The notes beneath the pieces were generated by a model. That model was not told where the DNA came from. It did no database searches and saw only the letters and a program-made list of their open reading frames with translations. A DNA stretch of 64,000 bases from JBQTKD01 sp052389435 (GTDB lineage Bacteria > Actinomycetota > Actinomycetes > Sporichthyales > Sporichthyaceae), in assembly GCA_052389435.1 (NCBI GenBank), contig JBQTIB010000052.1, positions 1 to 64,000 on the forward strand, read 5' to 3'. This document shows positions 33,944 through 42,282 of the stretch, in pieces; within the stretch, counting starts at the first letter, position 1; the number at the start of each line of letters is the position of its first letter. The translations under genes and the position numbers were made by a program.

Positions 33944-34794
33944 GCGGCGGCCGGCACGTCCGGCACGGACGCCAACCGGCCGTAGGCGTGCGGGCGACGG
34001 TCGCGCAGGTGCCCCATGAACCGGCGGGCGGCCTCGAGCGCCGCGTCGACGTCGATCCCGGCGATCGCGAGTCCGGCACCGACGCCGGTGTCGGCGAGGA
34101 TCTCCCCGCCGGGGCCGACGATCTTCGCGCTGCCGACGAACCGCAGGGCGCCGAAGGTGCCGGCCTGGTTGGCCGAGACCCACACGATCTGGTTTTCCAG
34201 GGCCCGGGCGGTGTCGAAGAGGTCGAAGCGCTTCTTCCACCGGTCCTGGGCGATGTCCGGGTCGGCGTTGGTCCGCGAGGTTGGCCACGCCGACATGCAG
34301 ACGCCGATCGTCGCGCCGTCCATCGCCAGCGTGCGTGCCGCCTCGGGAAAGGCCTTGTCGTAGCAGATCATCATGCCGATCCGCCCGACCGGAGTGTCGA
34401 AGGCCTCGAAGCTCTCGCCCGCGGAATAGGTGGCGTCCTCGTTCAGCGGTTGGTGCACCTTGCGGTGCAGGCCGAGCACGCCGTCGCCGCACACCGCGAC
34501 GGCGCTGTTGAACAGCCGCTCGCCGTCGGACTCGCAGAAGCCGAACGTCACGACCATTTCCCGCGCCTGGTTGGCGATCTGACGGACCGTCGGAGAATCG
34601 AAGGCGAACGAGGGCGGAGCGGACTCGCCGCCGTCGAGATTGGCGAGGTACCCGCCGAGCGCCGCCTCCGGCAGCGCCAGCAGGTCGGCGCCCTGTGAGC
34701 GGGCGTCCTCGATCAGTGCCGCGATGCGGGCGAGGCACCCGTCGAGATCGCGGTCGAACCCGGCCGAGGCCGCGGCCAGTCGCAGCTCGGTCAT
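33934..34794 (-). CDS. Carbon-nitrogen hydrolase (nitrilase superfamily), active-site complete
   Basis: The 286-residue protein has the full Glu-Lys-Cys triad: Glu43 in LALPEAALGGYL, Lys112 in GLHRKVHQP and Cys144 in MMICYDKAFPE. Superfamily members hydrolyse amides, nitriles or N-carbamoyl compounds. Its length and CYDK motif look more amidase-like than the roughly 340-residue true nitrilases (CWEN type) of classical Nit1C clusters. ATG 34794 is used, with a weak upstream alternative at 34818. It is followed, overlapping by 10 nt, by the degenerate paralogue. Confidence 0.92.
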   Translation of the reverse strand: MTELRLAAASAGFDRDLDGCLARIAALIEDARSQGADLLALPEAALGGYLANLDGGESAPPSFAFDSPTVRQIANQAREMVVTFGFCESDGERLFNSAVAVCGDGVLGLHRKVHQPLNEDATYSAGESFEAFDTPVGRIGMMICYDKAFPEAARTLAMDGATIGVCMSAWPTSRTNADPDIAQDRWKKRFDLFDTARALENQIVWVSANQAGTFGALRFVGSAKIVGPGGEILADTGVGAGLAIAGIDVDAALEAARRFMGHLRDRRPHAYGRLASVPDVPAAAWA

Positions 34795-34819
34795 CGCCGC
34801 ACTCCCAGCCGCAGCCACG

Positions 34820-34928
34820 GACGTCCGCTCAAGGGTGAGCTATGGGTCACGGGTGAGCGGACGCCACGAAGGGTGTACGCGGCGCGTCCGCCGAAGGGTG
34901 AGCTATGGGTCACGGGTGGGCGGACGCC
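34820..34928. repeat. Pair of 46-nt palindromic (REP-like) elements
   Basis: Copies at about 34820-34865 and 34883-34928 share the pattern GTCCGCY-nAAGGGTGAGC at one end and GGGTGAGCGGACGC or close to it at the other, so each can fold end to end. They lie within the nitrilase-type gene run, between the GNAT-AIR fusion and the active hydrolase. The same element occurs as a pair at 59301-59409. Confidence 0.88.
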
Positions 34929-34942
34929 ACGTGGGGTGGGTG

Positions 34943-36376
34943 TCATTGGGGGGCCTCCGAGTTGGATCCAGCCGGACCGAGTCCGGTCACTCCGGCGGGG
35001 ACGGCCGGGGTGAGGGTGCCGTCGGGCCAGCGCAGCGAAACGCCGGCGCCGGCGACGAGCGAGCCGCAGACCGCGGTGGTCGCGGGTTCCGCGCGCAGCG
35101 GTGCAGCGCCGGGCGCGGCGGCGGTGAGCATGCCGTAGCCGGGGAAACAGGTGAGCCAGTCGCCGATCGCGGCGCCGTCGGGCCGCGGAACGGCGGCGAC
35201 GTCGAGCACGGCGCCGCAACCGCTGGCCTCGGCGAGCATGCCGAGGGTGCCGGCGATGCCGGCCATCGAGACGTCCTTGCACGCGGCCGGCTGTGCGTGC
35301 GCGGGAGCCGTGAGCATGGCCCGGAGTTCTGCCGCGGAGCGCGAACTGGTGGAGTCCCACTGCCTAGTGCCGTACCCGGGGCGCCACCCGCCGCCGAGGT
35401 CGACGGTCAGCGACACCTCGTGGCCCGGCCTCCCGCCGCCGCCGGGCAGCGGGAGACCGGTCCGTCCGAGAGCGGTGACGGCGAGCGAGGCCGCCACCCC
35501 GAAGGTCGTGTGCCCGCCGAGGATCGGCACGCCGTACCGCTCCGCGGCGGCGCGCATCCCGGCCAGCACCGGGGCCGCCGCCTCGACGTCGGCAGCGCCG
35601 ACGGCGTCGAGCAGCCCGACGGGCCGGGCGCCCATGGCGGCGAGGTCGTTGACGTTCACCAGCACCGAGCACCAGCCGGCCCACCACGGGTCGCGCTCGA
35701 CCATGACGGGCAGGATCGCGTCGCAGGCGGCGACCATGTCCGTGCCCGGCACCGGAGCGCCGTCGTCGCCGACGAACCCGGCGCCGCCGGGCGCGAGGTC
35801 GCGCAGCAGCGCTCCGAGCGGGTTCTTGGTCGCGGCGGCCAGTTGGGCGATTCGCTCGATGGGGTAGCGCATCCACACGTGTTCGGGACGCTGGGCGGGC
35901 AGCGCGAGGGTCTGCCAGCCCAGGCGGGAGAAGAAACGCAGGTTGCGCGTCTGGACTTCTGCCTCGAAGCGCAGCACGCCCGTCGCGACGGCGTGCGCGC
36001 ACGCCGCCCGGACGAGTTCCGCGCCCAGCGCCAGGGGGGCGCCGCGGCGCACGACGAGCCGTCCGCCGCGCCACCAGCCGAGGTCGACGTCCGTCGCGGG
36101 ATGCAGTCGCACCCCGCCCAGGACCTCGCCCTCGGTGGTGCGGGCCACCAGGACGACGGTGCGCGGGTCGGCGTCGGCCTCGTCGCGGTCGTGGGCGTCG
36201 AACAGGCCCTGCGACTCGACGAACACCCCGTGGCGCAGGCGGTGGTAGGCGGCGACGTCGCCGTTCTCGGCGCGGTCGATGGCCCAGTCGGCCTTCGGAA
36301 CGAGTGCGAGCCGGCGCGGTCCGGTGATGACCGAGCCGTCGGCCTCGGGCGCTTCCCGGTAGTGAACCTGATACAT
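34943..36376 (-). CDS. MSMEG_0567-type fusion: GNAT N-acetyltransferase + AIR-synthase-like
   Basis: The 477-residue protein joins two domains that are separate genes (sll0786- and sll0787-like) in cyanobacteria. Residues about 30-170 are a GNAT fold (YHRLRHGVFVESQGLFDAHDRD, LGAELVRAACAHAVATGV). Residues about 190-465 are AIR-synthase/PurM-like, with GFVGDDGAPVPGTD (ATP-loop type), MGARPVGLLDAV, ILGGHTTFG and KDVSMAGIAGTLGML. The first domain should acylate an amine, and the second may activate a carbonyl or amide with ATP. It begins two bases after the radical SAM stop. Confidence 0.88.
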   Translation of the reverse strand: MYQVHYREAPEADGSVITGPRRLALVPKADWAIDRAENGDVAAYHRLRHGVFVESQGLFDAHDRDEADADPRTVVLVARTTEGEVLGGVRLHPATDVDLGWWRGGRLVVRRGAPLALGAELVRAACAHAVATGVLRFEAEVQTRNLRFFSRLGWQTLALPAQRPEHVWMRYPIERIAQLAAATKNPLGALLRDLAPGGAGFVGDDGAPVPGTDMVAACDAILPVMVERDPWWAGWCSVLVNVNDLAAMGARPVGLLDAVGAADVEAAAPVLAGMRAAAERYGVPILGGHTTFGVAASLAVTALGRTGLPLPGGGGRPGHEVSLTVDLGGGWRPGYGTRQWDSTSSRSAAELRAMLTAPAHAQPAACKDVSMAGIAGTLGMLAEASGCGAVLDVAAVPRPDGAAIGDWLTCFPGYGMLTAAAPGAAPLRAEPATTAVCGSLVAGAGVSLRWPDGTLTPAVPAGVTGLGPAGSNSEAPQ

Positions 36377-36378
36377 CG

Positions 36379-37485
36379 TCAGGCCCCCGCCGCGGACAGG
36401 GCAGAGCACGCGCCGCAGGCCGCGCAGCCGGCCCCCTGGTCGGCGCCCTTCATCTCGGCGGCCTGGAGCAGCCGAGCGACTTCGACCGTGATGCGGTGCA
36501 CGACCTCGGGCGGGGCGGACTGTGCTCCGTCGCGGTGGGCGAGGGTGCCGGTCATCGGGCGCATCGGCACGACGAACGGATACACGCCGCGCTCGATGAG
36601 CCGGGCGGCTCCGGCGACGAGTTCGTCCGGGTCTTCGCCGAGACCGACGAGCAGGTAGGTGGAGACCCTGTTGCGGCCGAAGACGCGAACGGCCTCGTCC
36701 CACGCGGCCTCGTACTCGGCCATGGGCACCGAGCCCTTGCCGGGCATCCAGCGCAGGCGGGCGGCGTCGTCGAGGGACTCGACGTGGATGCCGATGCTCG
36801 TGGCGCCGGCCTCGTACAGGTCGGTGATCACGGCGAGGTCGCCGGGCGGTTCGATCTGCACCTGGATCGGCAGTCCGGGCACCGCGGCCTGCACGGCTTT
36901 GACGCACCGAACGAGGTTGCGGGCGCCGCGGTCCGGTCCGGTGGTGGTGCCGGTGGTCATGACCATCTGTTTGATGCCGTCGAGGCGGACGGCGGCCTCG
37001 GCGACCTCGGCCAACTGCGCCGGGGTCTTGGCGGCGATGGTGGACCCGGCGCGCAGCGACTCCTCGATCGAGCAGAAGCGGCAGCGTTGGTCCTCGGCGT
37101 AGCGGATGCAGGTCTGCACCACGGTTGTCGCGAGGACGTCCTTGCCGTGCAGCAGGGCGATCTGCCGGTAGGGGATTCCGTCGGCGGTCGTGAGGTCGTA
37201 GAACTTCGGCCGACGGACCGGCTCCAGCGACAGGCCGGTCCGTCGGGTCCGATCTCCGACGCGTTCCAGGACCTCCCCGTTCGAGACGAGGAAGGGACTG
37301 TTCGGATTGCGGGGGAGGGCCGCGTTGACACCGTCGATCGTGACGTGGCCGTCGTCGCTCGGCCCGGCGCCCTTGCTCCGGGTGACCGGCAGGTCGCCGG
37401 CGACCCCGAGCACGGCCAGCTTCACTCGGGTGGCCACCGCGGCTTCGCCGGTGGCGGTCTCGATCGCTTCGGTGCCAACGCGCAT
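36379..37485 (-). CDS. MSMEG_0568-type radical SAM protein
   Basis: The 368-residue protein has a radical SAM barrel with an unusual cluster motif: C-IRYAEDQR-C-RF-C (CX8CX2C, not CX3CX2C) at about residues 125-137. Other barrel features are QVQIEPPGDLAVI and TSIGIHVESLDD. A C-terminal CAACGAC may bind a second cluster. The family is recognised in nitrilase-type clusters next to the GNAT/AIR genes. The chemistry is unknown. It ends two bases before the GNAT-AIR start and begins 12 bases after the MSMEG_0572-type stop. Confidence 0.9.
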   Translation of the reverse strand: MRVGTEAIETATGEAAVATRVKLAVLGVAGDLPVTRSKGAGPSDDGHVTIDGVNAALPRNPNSPFLVSNGEVLERVGDRTRRTGLSLEPVRRPKFYDLTTADGIPYRQIALLHGKDVLATTVVQTCIRYAEDQRCRFCSIEESLRAGSTIAAKTPAQLAEVAEAAVRLDGIKQMVMTTGTTTGPDRGARNLVRCVKAVQAAVPGLPIQVQIEPPGDLAVITDLYEAGATSIGIHVESLDDAARLRWMPGKGSVPMAEYEAAWDEAVRVFGRNRVSTYLLVGLGEDPDELVAGAARLIERGVYPFVVPMRPMTGTLAHRDGAQSAPPEVVHRITVEVARLLQAAEMKGADQGAGCAACGACSALSAAGA

Positions 37486-37497
37486 GGGTCTGCGCCC

Positions 37498-38013
37498 CTA
37501 GAACATGTAGGTCGAGTTGATGATGGCGCCCTTGCGCGCGTAGTGGATCAGCGCGTCCTGGACGTCGAGGGGGTGGGTCGGGATGACGCCCTCCATGAGG
37601 TCCTCCTCCCGGGCGCCGTGCAGCGAGAGACCGAAACGGCAGCAGTAGACCTTGCCGCCCTCCGCGATGAAGGTCTTGAGCGAATCGTTGATGTTGTGCT
37701 CGCCGGGGAAGGCGGAGTTGCCGGTGGTCGGAAAGCCGCGCGTGGCCAGGCAGTTCAGCGAGCCGGGGCCGTAGAAGTAGATGGCGGATTCGAAGCCCTT
37801 CCGCTGCGCGCGGGTGGCCTGCAGGATCGCGACGAAGCTGACCGAGGACTCGTGCGCGATGCCGTGCACGAGGGTGAAGTAGGTTTCGCCGTTCTCGGCC
37901 TGGTAGTCCGGGAAGACCTTGGTGGAGCCGTAGATCGAGGAGCCCTGCGGGAGCGAGGGGTGCGGGATCTCGTCGAGGCTGATCTTCTCGGTGTCGTTCA
38001 GGGTGGACGTCAT
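37498..38013 (-). CDS. MSMEG_0572/Sll0783 family nitrogen-starvation protein
   Basis: The 171-residue protein matches this small family, with segments YQAENGETYFTLVHGIAHESSVSFVAIL and YFYGPGSLNCLATRGFPT. GGKVYCCRFGLSLHGARE shows paired cysteines. The fold looks DsrE-like. Cyanobacterial members are induced by nitrogen starvation, and the biochemical role is unknown. AAGGAG lies nine bases before the ATG. Confidence 0.88.
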   Translation of the reverse strand: MTSTLNDTEKISLDEIPHPSLPQGSSIYGSTKVFPDYQAENGETYFTLVHGIAHESSVSFVAILQATRAQRKGFESAIYFYGPGSLNCLATRGFPTTGNSAFPGEHNINDSLKTFIAEGGKVYCCRFGLSLHGAREEDLMEGVIPTHPLDVQDALIHYARKGAIINSTYMF

Positions 38014-38059
38014 GGCTGGTTGCTCCTTGGGTTGCCGATGGACTGTCAGAACTGCTGTT

Positions 38060-38899
38060 TCAGGCGTAGAGACGGTCGAAGTTGTCGCGGAAGACCGCGC
38101 GGGCGAGTTCGCCGTCGGCGACGACGGCGCGCAGCTTGGCGTACTCCCCGGGCAGGTCGCCCCAGGGCTGGTCGCTGGCGAACAGCACCCGATCGGCGCC
38201 GACGCCGCGCCTGTCGATCTCCTCGGCGAGCCAGCGCGGGGTGAATCCGATGGACCAGGACAGGTCGGTGTACACGCGCTTGCCGGCGGTGATCCAGTCG
38301 AAGAACCGTCCGCCGACGAGCTTGATGTGGCCGCTCATCCCGCCGCCGAAGTGCACGAGGTGCAGGGCGACGTCGTCGGCGTAGCGGTCGACCAGGGTCG
38401 AGATGCGATCGATGTCGGAGGTGGATCCGGGGGAGGTGTGCACGTGGACGACGAGGTTGTGTTCACGGGCGGAGGCGAAGATCTCGTCGAGGCCGGTTCG
38501 GCACGCTTCGTCGTCGGGAGCACCGCCGAGCAGGAAGCTGATCTTCAGGGCCCGTACGCCCGGTTCGCCCGCGCTTTCCAGGGCCTGGCGGGTGAGCGCG
38601 AGGTCGTCGGCCTTCGGCGAGACCCACAGCGCGGCGCGGATCCGATCGTCCTTGGCGGCCGCCTCGATCACCAGCGGGTTGAGGGAGAAGGCGAGTTCGG
38701 GAATCGGGACGCCGTAGTTCGGCATGACCAGGGCGCGCTCCACGCCTTCGGCGTCGAGGTCGAGGATCAGTTCGTCGATCGTCGCCCGCGCGGTGACGTC
38801 GGGGTTGACCGGCGGACCGCCGTAGAAGGGATAGGCGGGCAGCCTGCCGAGGTGGCGGTGCGCGTCGCGCAGGCCCGCGCCGGGAGCGCCGATCGGCAT
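38060..38899 (-). CDS. Amidohydrolase family protein (Amidohydro_2 type)
   Basis: The 279-residue TIM-barrel metalloenzyme has the expected ligands: DAHRHLG near the N-terminus (H-x-H), Lys in VRALKISFLL, HVHTSPGS, LHLVHFGGG and the metal Asp in VLFASDQPWGD. Members hydrolyse or decarboxylate ring and amide substrates. It is not one of the core genes of classical Nit1C sets I know, so it may define the substrate of this version. Its ATG (38897-38899) overlaps the flavoprotein stop by one base. Confidence 0.87.
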   Translation of the reverse strand: MPIGAPGAGLRDAHRHLGRLPAYPFYGGPPVNPDVTARATIDELILDLDAEGVERALVMPNYGVPIPELAFSLNPLVIEAAAKDDRIRAALWVSPKADDLALTRQALESAGEPGVRALKISFLLGGAPDDEACRTGLDEIFASAREHNLVVHVHTSPGSTSDIDRISTLVDRYADDVALHLVHFGGGMSGHIKLVGGRFFDWITAGKRVYTDLSWSIGFTPRWLAEEIDRRGVGADRVLFASDQPWGDLPGEYAKLRAVVADGELARAVFRDNFDRLYA

Positions 38900-40239
38900 C
38901 AGGCCACCGTCCGTGGGGCGACCCACTCGGTGTCGCTGGAGGAGACGAACCTTTCGTCCACGCGTGGGGTGCCGGCGAGCCAGCGCACCTCGGCGCCGAG
39001 GCCGCCGCGGTGCAGTTCGACGACGCGTTCGGCGAGGAACTCCGCGTCCGCGCCGACGCCGCAGAACCGGCCGGAGCCCCACGTCCACTGCCAGGGCAGG
39101 CCGAGGAAGTACAGGCCGGGGCTCGCGGTCACGCCGCGCTCGTGGGTCGGGTACCCGCGGCCGTCGAAGACCGGCACTTCGATCCAGCGGTGGTCTCGGC
39201 CGAAGCCGGTGCTCCACACGACGGCGCCGACGTCGGCGAGATCGAGCGAGGTGACCTCCTCCGTGGGCTCCCACAGCGGGGTGTACCTCGCCTCGACGGG
39301 CGCGTCGACGCCCGCGGCGGCGATGTAGGCGTCGACGGAGTCCTTGATGGACTCGCTGACCGCGTCCGCGCCGTCGAGGTTGGCGCGCAGGTCGGTGCCG
39401 AAGGTGACCGTGGCGCCGTCGAGGTCGAGCAGGCGGCCGTAGAGGCGCATGCCGTCGCGGGCGAAGGCGCGCAGGTCGATGTCGCGGCCGCCGTCGCGTC
39501 CGGTGACGTAGTGGTTGACGCGGAAGCGCACCGCGTCGGCGTCCTCGAAGTCGACGATCGTCTTGCGGTAGTACCCCATGTCCTCCAGCCACGCGACGAC
39601 GTCGCGGCCGCGGTAGCGACGGGCCACGCGCGGGGCGCTGCCGGTGGCGAGGTGGACCTGGCGCCCGGCCAGGTGCAGGTCCTCGGCGATCTGGCAGCCG
39701 GACTGCCCGGTGCCGACGACCAGGACCGCACCCTCGGGCAGGCTCTCGGGGTTGCGGTACTCCGCGGAGTGCACCGAGGCGATGCGCGCCGGAAGCCGCT
39801 CGGCGACCCGGGGGATGCGTGGCACCTGGTACGGGCCGGTGGCCAGTACCACCTGATCCGCCGTCAGAGTGCCCGCCGAAGTGGAAATCTCATACCCCTT
39901 GGGGTGGCGGCGGAGCCGGGTGACGTCGACGCCCTCGACGATCCGCGAGCCGAGGCTTGCCGCGTAGCTCTCCAGGTACTCCACGATCTCTTCGCGCAGC
40001 ATGAACCCGTCGGGGTCTTCGCCCCTGTACTGGAAGTTCGGCAACTGGCACTGCCAGTTCGGGGTCACCAGGCAGAAGCTGTCCCACCGGCGGGTGCGCC
40101 ACTCGTGGCCGACGCGGTGCCGTTCGAGCACCACGTGGTCGATGCCGCGCTCGGTCAGGCAGGCGCTCATCGACAGGCCCGCCTGCCCGCCGCCGACGAC
40201 GACCACCGTGTGGTGGCGGCCCTCCAACGCGGCGCTCAC
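38899..40239 (-). CDS. MSMEG_0569-type flavin-dependent monooxygenase
   Basis: The 446-residue protein resembles class B flavin monooxygenases. The FAD fingerprint is VVVVGGGQAGLSMSACL at residues about 12-28. The NADPH fingerprint is VLVVGTGQSGCQIAEDLHL near 175. A C-terminal LDLADVGAVVWSTGFGRDHRWIE precedes the FAD-closing strand. It should oxygenate a substrate using NADPH and O2, possibly at nitrogen. The GTG start overlaps the previous stop. It is a core member of the nitrilase-type cluster. Confidence 0.9.
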   Translation of the reverse strand: MSAALEGRHHTVVVVGGGQAGLSMSACLTERGIDHVVLERHRVGHEWRTRRWDSFCLVTPNWQCQLPNFQYRGEDPDGFMLREEIVEYLESYAASLGSRIVEGVDVTRLRRHPKGYEISTSAGTLTADQVVLATGPYQVPRIPRVAERLPARIASVHSAEYRNPESLPEGAVLVVGTGQSGCQIAEDLHLAGRQVHLATGSAPRVARRYRGRDVVAWLEDMGYYRKTIVDFEDADAVRFRVNHYVTGRDGGRDIDLRAFARDGMRLYGRLLDLDGATVTFGTDLRANLDGADAVSESIKDSVDAYIAAAGVDAPVEARYTPLWEPTEEVTSLDLADVGAVVWSTGFGRDHRWIEVPVFDGRGYPTHERGVTASPGLYFLGLPWQWTWGSGRFCGVGADAEFLAERVVELHRGGLGAEVRWLAGTPRVDERFVSSSDTEWVAPRTVA

Positions 40240-40526
40240 GGCGCTTGTCTGCGGTCGAAGCCTTCGACGACGACGCTCTGCCCGCCGCGGGCGGCGACCA
40301 TCCCTTCCAGTTCTTCGATCTGGGCCATCGCGTGGCCGCAGCCGAACCCGAACTTCTCCCGTACCCGATCGGAGCCGATGGTCAGCGCCTCACGGGCGCG
40401 GCTCAGGAACTCCTCGCTGGAGTAGGCCTCGCCGGAGGCGAAGAACTCCTCGATGACCAGGGAGGGGGAGTAGCAGCGCAGCTGCGTTCCGTCTTCCCAT
40501 CTCGTCCGCATCCAGGTCTCGGGCAT
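40236..40526 (-). CDS. MSMEG_0570 family nitrogen-starvation protein
   Basis: This 96-residue protein is the first gene of the run. The pattern MPETWMRTRWEDGTQLRCYSPSLVIEEFF, with LSRAREALTIGSDRVREKFGFGCGHAMAQ, matches the short MSMEG_0570 family. Two cysteines are conserved-looking (RCYSPS, FGCGHA). The function is unknown. ATG 40526 is preferred because homologues start at this point. GTG 40544 is in frame. Translation is coupled to the flavoprotein (GTGA). Confidence 0.85.
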   Translation of the reverse strand: MPETWMRTRWEDGTQLRCYSPSLVIEEFFASGEAYSSEEFLSRAREALTIGSDRVREKFGFGCGHAMAQIEELEGMVAARGGQSVVVEGFDRRQAP

Positions 40527-40686
40527 GACCGGAAGTAGATCCACGGCCTATTGCGCGCTGGTTGCCTCCGAACTGAGGGCGCGTTGCATCGAACGCACTT
40601 CGATGCCCCGGCGTGTTTCCGAACTCTCCATAGTGCTCACTGGGGGCGGTGCAGGGCGTAGACCTCGCGCGCCGGCTTAGGCCCTA

Positions 40687-40728
40687 CGTCCGAACGAACG
40701 GGCGTTATAGCGCGCGTTCGTTCGGACG
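40687..40728. terminator. 13-bp perfect hairpin after msrB
   Basis: Arms 40687-40699 and 40716-40728 (CGTCCGAACGAAC and its complement) with a 16-nt loop lie 20 bases past the msrB stop on the minus strand. There is no T-run. It may end msrB transcripts before the nitrilase-type cluster. Confidence 0.6.
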
Positions 40729-40748
40729 CAAGGAGAGGCTGACGCGCT

Positions 40749-41153
40749 TCAGGCCTGCGGTTCCAACCGGATCGAGAGGGAGTTGATGCAGTAGCGCAGG
40801 CCCGTCGGCTGGTCGTGGCCGTCGGGGAAGACGTGGCCGAGGTGCCCGCCGCAGTTCCTGCACCGGACCTCGACGCGGCGCATGCCGTGCGAAACGTCCT
40901 CGATCTCCTCGACCGCGTCGGAGTCGGCCGGGTCGTAGAAGGACGGCCAGCCGCAGTGGGAGTCGAACTTCGTCTCCGACCGGAACAGCTCCGCTCCGCA
41001 CGCACGGCAGTTGTAGACCCCGACGGTCTTGGTGTCGTTGTACTCCCCGGACCACGGGCGCTCGGTGCCGGCCTCGCGCAGGACGTGGTACTCCTCCGGG
41101 CTGAGTTCCTTGCGCCACTCGTCGTCGGACTTGGTCACCGGGTAGCTCGTCAT
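40749..41153 (-). CDS. msrB: Peptide-methionine (R)-S-oxide reductase
   Basis: The 134-residue protein has normal MsrB length and all key residues: zinc-binding CRAC and CRNC (Cys49, 52, 98, 101), the FDSHCGWPSF core, GHLGHVF and catalytic Cys122 in RYCINSLSIRL. It repairs oxidised methionine in the cytoplasm. ATG 41153 gives the usual MTSYPVTKSDDEW start. It is divergent from the LigD-type polymerase gene, 76 bases away. Confidence 0.96.
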   Translation of the reverse strand: MTSYPVTKSDDEWRKELSPEEYHVLREAGTERPWSGEYNDTKTVGVYNCRACGAELFRSETKFDSHCGWPSFYDPADSDAVEEIEDVSHGMRRVEVRCRNCGGHLGHVFPDGHDQPTGLRYCINSLSIRLEPQA

Positions 41154-41217
41154 CTCTGCATTCAACCCCCTGGGGTGCTTGGGTGCGCGCCAGGGCCGCT
41201 TACGCAGCGATGACAGA

Positions 41218-41223
41218 TACCTT
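41218..41223 (+). promoter_or_regulatory. Leaderless -10 box (TACCTT)
   Basis: TACCTT, then six bases, then ATG 41230 of the LigD-type polymerase. Confidence 0.5.
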
Positions 41224-41229
41224 CGGAGC

Positions 41230-42282
41230 ATGGCGGCGTCACCCTTCGTGGAACTGCAGGTCGGCGAGCGGCTGGTCAAGGTCAGCAACCCGGACAAGAT
41301 CTACTTCGCCGGGCCGGGGATCACCAAACGGGAGCTGGTGGAGTACTACCTCTCCGTCGGCGACGGCATCATGCGTGCCCTCCGGGACCGTCCCACGACG
41401 CTTGAACGCTGGCCCGGCGGGGTGTTCGAAGGCGCCAAGCAGGCCACCCGCGCCGATCCGCACGGCGACGCGTTCTACCAAAAACGCGTCCCCAAGGGCG
41501 CGCCCGAATGGATCGTGACCGCGGAGATCAAGTTCCCCTCCGGGCGCACCGCGGACGAGATCTGCCCCACCGAGCTCGCGACCATCGCCTACACGGCCAA
41601 CCTCGGCACGATCACCCATCACCCGTGGCCGGTGCGCCGGTCCGACGTCGAGGCCCCGGACGAGCTGCGCATCGACCTCGACCCGCAGCCGGGCACGGAC
41701 TTCTCCGACGCGGTACAGGTGGCCGCGACCGCCCGCGAGGTCCTGACCGAGCTCGGCTGGATCGGCTTTCCCAAGACCTCCGGCGGTCGCGGGATCCACA
41801 TCTACGTCCGCATCCAGCCGCGCTGGACCTTCACCGACGTTCGCCACGCGGCCATCGCCTTCGGCCGCGAACTCGAACGCCGCATGCCCGGCCGCGTTAC
41901 CACCAAGTGGTGGAAGGAGGAACGCGGGCAGACGGTCTTCGTCGACTACAACCAGAATGCGCGGGACCGCACGATCGCGTCGGCGTACTCGATCCGCCCG
42001 AAGCCGCACGCGCCCGTCTCGACACCCGTCGAATGGGAAGAGCTGGCGGAAGTGACGCCGGAACAGTTCACCGTCCGCACCGTGCCCGCCCGCTTCGCCG
42101 AACGCGGCGACCTGCACGCGGCGATCGACGAGGTCGCCCACGACCTCACACCGCTTCTGCAGTGGTACCAGCGGGACCAGGAGGAGGGCCTGGACGACAT
42201 GCCCTACCCGCCCGAGTACCCGAAGATGGCAGGGGAACCCAAGCGCGTTCAGCCCAGCCGGGCGAAGAAGACGGAGCAGTAA
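41230..42282 (+). CDS. LigD-type polymerase/primase (NHEJ PolDom)
   Basis: The 350-residue protein is the archaeo-eukaryotic primase-type domain of LigD on its own. It has KVSNPDKIYF at the N-terminus, LERWPGGVF, metal-binding Asp149 and Asp151 in LRIDLDPQPG, KTSGGRGIHIYVRI with the catalytic His, and TIASAYSIRPKPHAPVSTPV. Such enzymes fill gaps at double-strand breaks, often with ribonucleotides, and usually act with Ku and a ligase. Stand-alone ligases are at 31074 and 45630. Ku is not in the window. Confidence 0.94.
   Translation: MAASPFVELQVGERLVKVSNPDKIYFAGPGITKRELVEYYLSVGDGIMRALRDRPTTLERWPGGVFEGAKQATRADPHGDAFYQKRVPKGAPEWIVTAEIKFPSGRTADEICPTELATIAYTANLGTITHHPWPVRRSDVEAPDELRIDLDPQPGTDFSDAVQVAATAREVLTELGWIGFPKTSGGRGIHIYVRIQPRWTFTDVRHAAIAFGRELERRMPGRVTTKWWKEERGQTVFVDYNQNARDRTIASAYSIRPKPHAPVSTPVEWEELAEVTPEQFTVRTVPARFAERGDLHAAIDEVAHDLTPLLQWYQRDQEEGLDDMPYPPEYPKMAGEPKRVQPSRAKKTEQ

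Noticed and set aside
36379..38013. Reading the radical SAM and MSMEG_0572 genes as a mycofactocin or PQQ-type peptide-modification system.
   Set aside because: There is no precursor peptide, no PqqD-like chaperone, and the partner genes are those of the nitrilase-type cluster.
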